A DNA stretch of 34,522 bases, taken from assembly GCA_023411375.1 (NCBI GenBank), contig JAEYOW010000003.1, positions 1 through 34,522 of the forward strand, in the 5' to 3' direction. The position numbers and the translations under genes were made by a program. A model generated the notes under the pieces. It was not told where the DNA came from, searched no databases, and saw only the letters and a list, made by a program, of their open reading frames with translations. Origin of the DNA: Bacillota bacterium. GTDB lineage: Bacteria > Bacillota > Clostridia > Christensenellales > Aristaeellaceae. Below, piece after piece: positions 17,601 through 24,053 of this stretch; position 1 is the stretch's first letter, and every line of letters starts with the position of its first letter.

Positions 17601-17970
17601 AGGCACGCTGTGCGCCGTACGGCTTTTGCGCGGCGAGCCGGGCATTATGGCGGACATGCGGCGCAACATCCGGTGCTTTGTGGAAGGCGCAAAGCGGCGC
17701 GGGCTGGATATCTGCCTCGCGGGAGAGACGGCCATTATCCCCGTGCTGGTTGGGCCGGACGAAGCGGCTTTCCTGCTGAGCAACGAGCTGCGCAGGCGCG
17801 GGGTATTCGTACCGCCGGCGGTGTATCCCGCCGTGCCCAAAAACAAGGCCAGGCTCCGTTTTTGCGTGATCAGCGAGCACAGGCCGGAGCAGATTGAGCA
17901 AGCGCTGGACACGCTGCTCTGCGCGGCGGATGACCTGGAAATAGTGCTGCCGCGGCGGGCGTACGCATAA
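14683..17970 (+). CDS. Trimodular acyl-AMP ligase / acyl carrier protein / serine-palmitoyltransferase-like synthase
   Basis: A 1095-residue fusion. Residues about 10-570 form an adenylating ligase: CTSGTTGTS near 160, YPTGD near 424 with the downstream EGRCKDVIINESGENVYPDELE, and the C-terminal catalytic Lys in NGIKVKR (Lys544). Residues about 590-665 form a carrier domain with GGDSL, phosphopantetheine site Ser628. Residues about 690-1085 form an alpha-oxoamine synthase: NFGSYNYVGMSG (737), GTSASGSRLLAGE (764), VDEAHSACVIGETGGG with Asp900/His903, and TLSKGLGTCGGY with PLP lysine Lys935. Expected chemistry: a fatty acid is activated, loaded on the carrier, then condensed with an amino acid (serine, alanine or glycine) with loss of CO2 to give a 3-keto long-chain amine. 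ATG 14683 is chosen for its GGGGAGG site. The exact product is not readable from motifs. Confidence 0.88.
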   Translation: MSLHDVARDSALLSDCKTLETLFTLTCAHGEDAAAIYLEDGVEKKITFDEYRAMADDYAAYLADGLEPGGYVAISMDTCKEWFPTFWGVIRSGHDALLIDAALSDEMVRYLLKQAECKAMITARRRALDAEIRQIDAAGLFAAPKAVDFEPTYGDGVALCTSGTTGTSRIFVYNGEAIAEQVLSSELIFRENRRIVANANRRSLVFLPYHHVLGFVVNLLWCGFLGYANIYLRDRAPQTILETAQKCRPELLVTVPLLANNLCASLQKKLAKESRLKRAAFSAMKGLSLGVQSVAPAPGLALAEKALFRGVLRQVLGVDIRCVILGGSHTPTEHLRTLNALGYYTVCGFGMTETAVTSVETAMSLRKRLSGSVGRPLRNVQYRIRPGESGRRRGEMLIKGRSIHTGWLADGKWLPPDTLEGGWYPTGDIVRLEKSGRMFVEGRCKDVIINESGENVYPDELEDTFSSLEGVEQFTVLGVRKPGKHQKYEDITLVINVGERYRDDAFLAGLVRQAAALNQRLPALKRVSRVLVTPERLPLVNGIKVKRLALKESIESQKLAYRDLSLSQRAAEPVRTEETLSSREVRPENLALEEIRAKVRRLYAETLDVDAGSFTDDAHFIDELGGDSLQVLSISLKVEELFSVLIPVEEYGRCTTVSDLSALLYDKLTGNIAYESQSHAPREDATPVVRFEDAPEYQAFLKRQQALMASGEDNPYFVCHDSPLRDKSLMAGHEVLNFGSYNYVGMSGRPEVQQAAKDAIDRYGTSASGSRLLAGEKSLYQELERELADWKHAESALVCVGGHSTNVTFVGNFCGKNDLIVYDALAHNSIEQGCRLSPATAKPFPHNDPAALESILRTQRKRYEKVLIVIEGAYSMDGDIADVPAFVRLKKQYGCFLMVDEAHSACVIGETGGGVDEYFHLEPGDVDVKMGTLSKGLGTCGGYLAGPKCIIEYLRYNLPGFVFSVGISPALAAGTLCAVRLLRGEPGIMADMRRNIRCFVEGAKRRGLDICLAGETAIIPVLVGPDEAAFLLSNELRRRGVFVPPAVYPAVPKNKARLRFCVISEHRPEQIEQALDTLLCAADDLEIVLPRRAYA

Positions 17971-18062
17971 AACGCAATGTTGACGGCGCGGCGCGCGGGT
18001 TGCTTCCTTCGCGCCCGCGTTGGTCGGGATAGACGAAAATAGAGGACAAATTTCGCCAACCA

Positions 18063-18091
18063 TTGAAATTTCCTGTATGACATTGTATAAT
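18063..18091 (+). promoter_or_regulatory. Strong sigma-A promoter
   Basis: TTGAAA (18063-18068), 17 bases, TATAAT (18086-18091): one mismatch to consensus overall. It drives the receiver-like gene and the SPFH gene. The rest of the 159-base gap after the synthase gene is GC-rich with no clear coding frame. Confidence 0.82.
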
Positions 18092-18129
18092 GAATGCGTT
18101 GCCAACAACCAAAAGACGGAGGTAGATGA

Positions 18130-18924
18130 GTGTACAGGCTGCTGATTGTCACCGAAAACCAGAACGTAAAGGACATGTTCACCTCTATGGAAGGCTGGGA
18201 GGCGATGGGCTTCAAACCTCCGCGCCTGCGCAACAGCATGGATGAAGCGGTCGAATGCATGCACAAGCATCACATCGACGCGATCGCGGTGGATGGAGCG
18301 CCCATTTTTGACGGGCTGAGGGCCTATCTGGATCAGGAGTATCCAAATATGCCGATCTTTGCGATCGAGGCGGCGCCCGAGGAGCAGTTCAAGACCATTC
18401 GTGAGGTATACAGTCTGCTGACACGTTTGCGCGCCGACGATTCCAACGACGATTATGACGAGAGCTATGTTTTTGGGCAGCAGCGCGAGCGTTGGATGAA
18501 AAAGGCGTTGAGCGGCCTGGTTCCTACCGTTGTTGAGATGGAAAAACAGCTGCGCATGTACCGCTGCCCTGAGCATCCGGATGTGCCCTGCGTGCTGGCG
18601 CGGCTTGAGCTGCCGGAGGGCGACAGCTTTCTGGCGGAACGCTGGCATTACGGCAGCGAACGGCTGGAAACGGCGCTTCGCAACTTCTTTGGCAGGGAAC
18701 ATGATCATATGGTTTTACATGTGGCTGTGATTTCCCCGGAGGAGGTCCGGGTGCTGTGCTATCCGGCTGAGATAGAGGCCGGCCTGAGTGAAAACGCGGC
18801 ATATGATTACATTCAGGAAACTGTCGAGCAGATCGGACACTATCTTGGCCTCGAGATGAAGGTGTTGGATGTGCGCCGCGTACCGGGCCTGAACGCGTTT
18901 GCCGCCGACAGAATCGCGCTTTGA
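18130..18924 (+). CDS. Degenerate receiver-domain protein (response-regulator-like, no DNA-binding domain)
   Basis: A 264-residue protein starting at GTG with GGAGG seven bases upstream. The N-terminus (MYRLLIVTENQNVKDMF) follows the YesN-type receiver fold, but the usual Asp-Asp pair is Thr-Glu and the conserved Thr/Ser and Lys of the active site are not evident. A candidate phosphoacceptor Asp remains in IAVDGAPIFDG near residue 55. The C-terminal half (about 125-264) has no helix-turn-helix and I do not recognise it; it ends with an amphipathic helix-rich part (YDYIQETVEQIGHYLGLEMKV). It is followed by the SPFH gene after 38 bases under one promoter, so it may regulate or partner that membrane-associated protein. 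No function is claimed. Confidence 0.7.
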   Translation: MYRLLIVTENQNVKDMFTSMEGWEAMGFKPPRLRNSMDEAVECMHKHHIDAIAVDGAPIFDGLRAYLDQEYPNMPIFAIEAAPEEQFKTIREVYSLLTRLRADDSNDDYDESYVFGQQRERWMKKALSGLVPTVVEMEKQLRMYRCPEHPDVPCVLARLELPEGDSFLAERWHYGSERLETALRNFFGREHDHMVLHVAVISPEEVRVLCYPAEIEAGLSENAAYDYIQETVEQIGHYLGLEMKVLDVRRVPGLNAFAADRIAL

Positions 18925-18962
18925 TTTGCGCAGCCTGATGGTTGAAAGGAGAGGGACAATAC

Positions 18963-20015
18963 ATGGGATTCATTAAGAACATGATAAGCAGCCAGTTGAT
19001 CGACGTTATTGAATGGACGGACGACAGCCAAAACACCATGGTGCACCGTTACGACATGAACGGCAAGGAGATCATGATGGGCGCGCAGCTCACCGTGCGC
19101 GAGAGCCAGGCCGCCATTTTTGTGAACGAGGGGCAGCTTGCCGATGTGTTCGGTCCTGGCCGCCACGAGCTTTCCACGCAGAATATGCCGGTTATGACGG
19201 CGCTGAAAGCCTGGAAATTTGGCTTTAATTCGCCTTTTAAAAGCGACTTGTACTTTATCAACACCAAGCAATTCATGGACCGCAAGTGGGGTACCAGCAA
19301 CCCCGTGATGATGCGCGACGCCGAGTTTGGTATGATCCGTATCCGCGCGTTCGGCTCGTTCTCCTTCCGCGTGCAGGACCCGACAACCTTCATGAAAGAA
19401 GTTTTCGGCACCAGTTCCCTGTTTACGGTGGAGGGTGTGGAAGGCCAGATCAAGAGCATAGTCGTCAGCGGCCTTAGCGACGCGATCGCGCAGAGCAAGA
19501 TTCCCGCGCTGGATCTTGCGGCCAACTACACCGAGTTGGGTCAGTATGTGCGGGAAGCCCTTAACCCCAAGGTGGAAGCGCTGGGCCTGACGCTTAGCAA
19601 TTTTGTGATTGAAAACATCAGCCTGCCCGAAGAGGTAGAAAAAACCATTGATAAGCGGACCTCTATGGGCGTGGTGGGCGACCTGAACAAGTACACCCAG
19701 TATCAGGCCGCGGAGGCGATGCGCGAGGCGGCCAACAACCCCTCCGGCGGCATGGCTGGCATGGGCGTCGGCATGGGCGCGGGCGCGATGATGGGCCAGA
19801 TGTTCACCCAGAGCATGGGCGCAGGCCAGCAGCAGGCTTCGGCCGCGGCGACGGTCGCCTGTACCGCTTGCGGCAGGCAGATCGCACAGGGCAGCAAGTT
19901 TTGTCCCGAGTGCGGCGCACAGCAGCAGAGCGCGGGCGCATTCTGCCCCGGCTGTGGTGAAAAGGTTGTCTCCGGAGCAAAATTTTGCCCCGGCTGCGGT
20001 CAGAAGATTGGCTGA
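18963..20015 (+). CDS. SPFH domain protein with two C-terminal zinc ribbons (YdjI-like)
   Basis: A 350-residue protein. The N-terminal two thirds match the YdjI 'virion core protein' type of SPFH domain (MGFIKNMISSQLIDVIEW, AAIFVNEGQLADVFGPGRHEL, GLTLSNFVIENISLPEEVEK). A Gly/Met/Ala-rich linker (about 258-290) leads to two zinc ribbons: CTACGRQI ... FCPECG and CPGCGEKV ... FCPGCG. ATG 18963 has AAAGGAGAGGG upstream. SPFH proteins form membrane-associated scaffolds; in Bacillus YdjI belongs to a PspA-type envelope-stress group. There is no membrane helix here, so membrane contact would be indirect or by partner. A terminator follows. Confidence 0.88.
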   Translation: MGFIKNMISSQLIDVIEWTDDSQNTMVHRYDMNGKEIMMGAQLTVRESQAAIFVNEGQLADVFGPGRHELSTQNMPVMTALKAWKFGFNSPFKSDLYFINTKQFMDRKWGTSNPVMMRDAEFGMIRIRAFGSFSFRVQDPTTFMKEVFGTSSLFTVEGVEGQIKSIVVSGLSDAIAQSKIPALDLAANYTELGQYVREALNPKVEALGLTLSNFVIENISLPEEVEKTIDKRTSMGVVGDLNKYTQYQAAEAMREAANNPSGGMAGMGVGMGAGAMMGQMFTQSMGAGQQQASAAATVACTACGRQIAQGSKFCPECGAQQQSAGAFCPGCGEKVVSGAKFCPGCGQKIG

Positions 20016-20043
20016 AGCAATCAAAAACTGAACGAATAAAGCC

Positions 20044-20084
20044 ATTGCCCACCGAAACGGCCAGCCGCCGTTATGGTGGGCAAT
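20044..20084 (+). terminator. Terminator-like hairpin
   Basis: ATTGCCCACC (20044-20053) pairs with GGTGGGCAAT (20075-20084); an inner ACGG/CCGT pair extends the stem. Only a short T-rich tail follows (TCTTAT), so read-through into the HAD phosphatase gene, which has no visible promoter of its own, is likely. Confidence 0.7.
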
Positions 20085-20105
20085 TCTTATAAGGGAGAGT
20101 AAAAA

Positions 20106-20750
20106 ATGTTGCGAATGGTCGCTTTTGATATGGATGGAACGATTGGGGACACCATTCCGATGTGCTTGCGTGCGTTTCGCGAAGCCGCGTCGCCCTTTTT
20201 GGGGCGCAGGCTGACCGACGGTGAAATTGTGGAGACTTTTGGCCTGAACGAAGAAGGCATGATGAAGGCCATCGCGGGCGGCCGGTGGAAGCCGGCGATT
20301 GAGGAATACTACCACCTGTACGAGGCAATGCATGACGAAAGCGTGCGGATGTTTCCGGGAATCGCGGAGCTGCTCGGGTGGCTTAGGGAGCGGGGCGTCA
20401 AAACCGCCCTGATTACAGGCAAGGGACAGCGAAGCTGCGCCATCACTTTGGAGAAGTTCGGTATCGGCGCCTGCTTTGACGCCGTCTGGACAGGCTCGGC
20501 GGAAAAGATGAACAAATCCGAATGCATGGCGGAGCTGCTTGCGCGCTTCGCGCTGACTCCTGAGGAGACCTGTTATGTGGGGGACGCTCTTTCCGACGTT
20601 ACTGCGAGCAACCAGGCGGGGATACGGTGCCTATCTGCCGTATGGGGCGGCATGGCGGATGCGCGGACAATGGGGAGGGTTAACGCCGGAAACGTCGTTG
20701 CCACCGTGGAAGAACTGAAAGCACGGCTGGCGGCGGAGATCAGCCAATAG
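20106..20750 (+). CDS. HAD superfamily hydrolase, phosphoglycolate-phosphatase-like
   Basis: A 214-residue phosphatase. Motif I is DMDGT at residues 7-11 (nucleophile Asp7 and acid/base Asp9), motif II the Thr in LITGKGQ, and motif IV GDALSDVTAS. An alpha-helical cap sits between motifs I and II as in the Gph/PgmB group. The ribosome site AAGGGAGAG is well placed. The substrate is unknown; phosphoglycolate, sugar phosphates and pyrophosphate are the common choices in this group. It is followed by a gene on the opposite strand. Confidence 0.88.
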   Translation: MLRMVAFDMDGTIGDTIPMCLRAFREAASPFLGRRLTDGEIVETFGLNEEGMMKAIAGGRWKPAIEEYYHLYEAMHDESVRMFPGIAELLGWLRERGVKTALITGKGQRSCAITLEKFGIGACFDAVWTGSAEKMNKSECMAELLARFALTPEETCYVGDALSDVTASNQAGIRCLSAVWGGMADARTMGRVNAGNVVATVEELKARLAAEISQ

Positions 20751-20791
20751 TGCGGCGGCCTGCGCTTGCGCGTGCTGGCGGGGCTGGCTGG

Positions 20792-21472
20792 TTACTCGCT
20801 CCGTGCGAGATAATCATCAATGAAACTCCGCGCGGCCGCGATCAGGCGGTCCGCGTGTTTGATATAGCTGGAATGTGTTTCGCCAGGTAATATGCAAAGC
20901 GACGCGCCGGAAATTGCCGCCGCGAGGGCGCGCGTATGCCTTTGCGCTAAGATGTCGCGCTGCCCGGCCATGACGAGCACAGGAATTTTGATTTTAGCAA
21001 GCATATCATCGGTGATATCCGGCTCGTCTAACATAAGCGCCATCTTGGGGTCGCCCTTGGTACCCCATAGGCCCAGCCTGGCGACGGCCCTGAACCAGGC
21101 CTTCAGCTCGCCGGGGTTGCGGTTGGCGCCGGCTGAAATCAGCGCGCCGGACAGGTCGGGATGGTGAATGGCAACCAGCAGGCCGACGATTGCACCGTCG
21201 CTGGAACCGATTATAAGCGGCTTATGCAGCCCAAGCGCCTGGATAAACTGCGCGACGTCCTCAGCCATGTCGTTATAATGAAGGCTATCGGTTTTGCCGC
21301 TTTGGCCGTGGCAGCGGCTGTCGATAGCGTATACCTCGCAGCGTCCGGCCAGCAGGGCCGCGACGCCTTGCAGTTTTCCATGATCCTCGCTGTTGCCATG
21401 AATCAGTATGACAGGGCGGCCCCGCCCTGTTTTTTCGTAAAAGAGTTTTATGCCATTGACGGTGATAAACAT
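20792..21472 (-). CDS. Alpha/beta hydrolase
   Basis: A 226-residue hydrolase. The oxyanion region is VILIHGNSEDHG (21-32), the nucleophile elbow GSSDG (Ser91), and the likely catalytic His lies in PGETHSSYIKH near the C-terminus. The reading frame is open 39 codons further upstream, but ATG 21472 is where family similarity begins (MFITVNGIKLFYEKTG) and GGAAAGGAT precedes it. It resembles esterases and C-C hydrolases of small substrates; no signal peptide is present, so it acts in the cytosol. It converges on the HAD gene and diverges from the isomerase gene. Confidence 0.87.
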   Translation of the reverse strand: MFITVNGIKLFYEKTGRGRPVILIHGNSEDHGKLQGVAALLAGRCEVYAIDSRCHGQSGKTDSLHYNDMAEDVAQFIQALGLHKPLIIGSSDGAIVGLLVAIHHPDLSGALISAGANRNPGELKAWFRAVARLGLWGTKGDPKMALMLDEPDITDDMLAKIKIPVLVMAGQRDILAQRHTRALAAAISGASLCILPGETHSSYIKHADRLIAAARSFIDDYLARSE

Positions 21473-21573
21473 TGCGCCACATCCTTTCCCATTTCTTGCA
21501 TTATAATGGAAGATGGCGAGGGTGTAAAGGCCGGCGGCAGTCCCGCGCGCCCCGGCATTTTCCAAAAAGGTCA

Positions 21574-21602
21574 TTTTAAAACCGAACAAACTATGCTATA
21601 CT
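21574..21602 (+). promoter_or_regulatory. Probable extended -10 promoter of pgi
   Basis: TATACT (21597-21602) is preceded by TGC, an extended -10 element; the -35 position 17 bases upstream reads TTTTAA and is poor. The isomerase start codon follows after 39 bases. Confidence 0.55.
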
Positions 21603-21641
21603 AGCCCCGTAACATTGACGGTATGGAAAGGATGAACGCAA

Positions 21642-23066
21642 ATGGCAAAGGATCTTCGTGAGCCCATCGTTTTGGATGTTAACCACATGATGAGCGATAT
21701 CATCGGTTTCCAGTATGGCATCGACGCGGATCATGTGGACGGTATGTGCGAGGCTGCCGCCGCGGCACAACGCAGCGTGCAGAAGAATCGGGGCACAGGT
21801 TGGCTGGGCTGGATGGAGCTGCCCTATAACCAGGCGGAAATCGTCGAGCATATCGAAAAGGTGGCCGCGAAGGTTCGCGGCGAGTTTGAGGCCTTTGTGG
21901 TGCTTGGCATCGGTGGAAGCGCGCTGGGTCCCATCGCTATCCAGCAGGCGCTCAACCATTTGCACTATAACGATCTGCCCGCTGAAAAGCGCGGAGGCCC
22001 CCGCCTGTATGTGGAGGACAATATCGATCCCGAGCGCATGGCCGCGCTGCTGGACGTGATCGACATCAAAAACACCTGCTTCAACGTCATCACAAAGTCC
22101 GGCGCGACGGCGGAGACGATGAGCCAGTACCTGATTATTTCCGAGCTGCTGAAAAAGGAGGTGGGCGAGGGTTGGCAGAAGCACATCATCGCCACCACCG
22201 ACCATGAAAAGGGCAACCTGATCAAGCTTGCTCGTGAAAACGGCTTCGAACTGTTTCATATCCCAGACAGCGTGGGCGGACGCTTCAGCGAGCTGTGCCC
22301 CGTGGGCCTGTTGCCGGCCGCCGTTTGTGGCATCGACATCCGCGAGATGCTCGCGGGCGCAGCCGCCATGGATGAACGTTGTAAAACGGACGACGTGTGG
22401 AAGAACCCCGCGCTTTTGGAGGCGGTACTCCAGTATATCGCCATGCAGGAGATGGAGGCCAACGTACAGGTTGTAATGCCTTACGCCGACAGCCTCAAGT
22501 ATATGGCGGACTGGTTTTGCCAGTTGTGGGCCGAGAGCCTGGGCAAGAACGTAACCCGCAAGGGCATGGCCGTAAACGTGGGCCAGACGCCCACCAAGGC
22601 GCTGGGCGTGACCGACCAGCACAGCCAGCTCCAGCTTTATACCGAGGGCCCGTACGATAAAGTGATCACCTTCCTCAAGGTGGGCAAGTTCCGTACCAAG
22701 TACGAGATTTCTCACGGGTGCGAGGCTTTCAAGGATGTTTCCTTCCTGGGCGGAAAGACGCTCAACGCGCTGATCGAGGCGGAGCGTCAGGGCACGGAAT
22801 ACGCGCTGTACCGCTCCGGCAGGATGAGCCAGACCATCGAGCTGCCCGAGGTAAACGCCCACACCATCGGCCAACTGCTGTTCTTCTTCGAGATGGCGAC
22901 GGCGTACGCCGGGGAACTGCTGGACATCGACGCGTTTAACCAGCCGGGCGTGGAGGAGAGCAAAATTGCAAGCTACGCCGTGCTTGGCAACACCAGCGAA
23001 AAGTACATGAAAAAGGCCGAGGAAATGAAGGGCCGCCCTGCCAGCAGGAAGGAATATACGCTGTAA
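21642..23066 (+). CDS. pgi: Glucose-6-phosphate isomerase
   Basis: A 474-residue cytosolic enzyme that interconverts glucose 6-phosphate and fructose 6-phosphate in glycolysis. Family elements visible are FVVLGIGGSALGPIAIQQAL (sugar-phosphate loop of the first SIS domain), VITKSGATAETMSQYLI, the GGRFSELCPVGLLPAAVCGID signature, and the C-terminal region QLLFFFEMATAYAGELLDIDAFNQPGVEESK. The ribosome site GGAAAGGATG precedes the ATG. Length is close to the short bacterial form. It is a single-gene unit with its own promoter and terminator. Confidence 0.96.
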   Translation: MAKDLREPIVLDVNHMMSDIIGFQYGIDADHVDGMCEAAAAAQRSVQKNRGTGWLGWMELPYNQAEIVEHIEKVAAKVRGEFEAFVVLGIGGSALGPIAIQQALNHLHYNDLPAEKRGGPRLYVEDNIDPERMAALLDVIDIKNTCFNVITKSGATAETMSQYLIISELLKKEVGEGWQKHIIATTDHEKGNLIKLARENGFELFHIPDSVGGRFSELCPVGLLPAAVCGIDIREMLAGAAAMDERCKTDDVWKNPALLEAVLQYIAMQEMEANVQVVMPYADSLKYMADWFCQLWAESLGKNVTRKGMAVNVGQTPTKALGVTDQHSQLQLYTEGPYDKVITFLKVGKFRTKYEISHGCEAFKDVSFLGGKTLNALIEAERQGTEYALYRSGRMSQTIELPEVNAHTIGQLLFFFEMATAYAGELLDIDAFNQPGVEESKIASYAVLGNTSEKYMKKAEEMKGRPASRKEYTL

Positions 23067-23078
23067 GGCCGGGAACAT

Positions 23079-23117
23079 GCAAAGGGAGGAAATCTTTTTG
23101 AGATTTCCTCCCTTTGC
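23079..23117. terminator. Strong hairpin terminator after pgi
   Basis: A perfect 17-bp stem (23079-23095 with 23101-23117) with a small T/G loop. It starts 13 bases after the isomerase stop codon and may also stop the minus-strand sigK transcript. Confidence 0.85.
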
Positions 23118-23215
23118 CGTTTGGTTTTGCGATTCAATAGGATGCATAAGCTTTCCGGAGATTTTTCCTCCTTTAAACGATTGACATGCAGGCTTGATCG
23201 GCGGACTCATACGCG

Positions 23216-23908
23216 TTACTGTGTCTCGGTCAGCCGCTCGCGCAAAAGCTCGATTCCGTGCTTTTCAACACGCGATACATAGGACCTCGATATTCCCAGC
23301 AGGTCTGCGATTTCATGCTGGGGATGAACCACACCGTCCTTTAAACCATAGCGAAGCATCAGCACGGTGCGTTCGCGCTCGGGCAACGTTGGCAGAGCGC
23401 GCTGCACTTTGCTCAGCGTAATGCGCCGGCGCACCTCTTCCTCCACTTGGTCGGGCGGGGTGCCCAGGAGGTCGGCGAAGGAGACGGTGTTGCCGTCGTG
23501 GTCGGTGCCAAGGGGCTCGTTCAGGCTGATGTCGGACTGTTGCTTACGGCTTTGGCGCAGGCTCATGAGGATTTCGTTTTCGATACACCTGGCCGCATAG
23601 GTAGACAAGGACGTTCCCGTCCGCATGTCATAGCTGCGCACGGCTTTGATCAATCCTACCGCGCCGATGGAGATCAGGTCGTCAAACGTGCAGCCGGGCA
23701 CCTTGTACTTGCGCGCAACGTGCACAATCAGCCGCATGTTGTGCTCGATCAGCATTTGGCGCGCGTCCTCGTCGCCCTCGCGCATGCGCAGGAGGGCGTC
23801 GCGCTCCTCGGCGGGCGTTAGGGGCTTGAGGAAGCTCTGCCGGCCGGATATGTAACCCAGCAGGAAAAGGCAATCCTTGATAATCCAGAAAAGAAAGGCA
23901 GAAATCAA
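23216..23908 (-). CDS. sigK: RNA polymerase sporulation sigma factor, SigK type
   Basis: A 230-residue sigma-70 family factor. A short hydrophobic pro-region (FLFWIIKDCLFLLGYISG) is followed by the core: LIEHNMRLIVHVARKYK (region 2.1), DDLISIGAVGLIKAV and YAARCIENEILM (2.2-2.4), and the helix-turn-helix HEIADLLGISRSYVSRVEKHGIE (4.2). The start is a TTG at 23908 with AAGGAGGG seven bases upstream; the overlapping ATG further upstream is in another frame. The N-terminus matches the membrane-bound precursor that SpoIVFB-type proteases process in the mother cell. The gene is continuous, with no skin-type interruption. It marks the organism as a probable endospore former. Confidence 0.93.
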   Translation of the reverse strand: MISAFLFWIIKDCLFLLGYISGRQSFLKPLTPAEERDALLRMREGDEDARQMLIEHNMRLIVHVARKYKVPGCTFDDLISIGAVGLIKAVRSYDMRTGTSLSTYAARCIENEILMSLRQSRKQQSDISLNEPLGTDHDGNTVSFADLLGTPPDQVEEEVRRRITLSKVQRALPTLPERERTVLMLRYGLKDGVVHPQHEIADLLGISRSYVSRVEKHGIELLRERLTETQ

Positions 23909-23928
23909 TGCGCATCCCTCCTTCCATG

Positions 23929-23957
23929 AGGGTATGGGCGCGGAGGCGGGGGTATGA
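23929..23957 (-). promoter_or_regulatory. Possible SigE-type promoter of sigK
   Basis: On the minus strand TCATACC and CATACCCT are 14 bases apart, close to the mother-cell SigE pattern (ATA-type -35, CATAC-type -10). In Bacillus sigK is transcribed by SigE. The predicted start would fall at the edge of the ribosome site, which weakens the call. Confidence 0.3.
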
Positions 23958-23973
23958 CGGCGGCGCGGACGGT

Positions 23974-24002
23974 TTGCAACAGCCGGCAAAATCCGCTATA
24001 CT
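23974..24002 (+). promoter_or_regulatory. Sigma-A promoter of the XRE-TPR gene
   Basis: TTGCAA (23974-23979), 17 bases, TATACT (23997-24002); the gene starts 51 bases later. It is divergent from sigK and overlaps none of its coding part. Confidence 0.7.
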
Positions 24003-24053
24003 GCACCTGGATAAGGCGCGTTTTTGGCGCGCCGGTATGTGGGAGGAATTTTC

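Noticed and set aside
18840..20333. Minus-strand frame of 497 codons opposite the SPFH gene
   Set aside because: No recognisable domain, and it spans two real plus-strand genes and a terminator. It is a GC-driven shadow.
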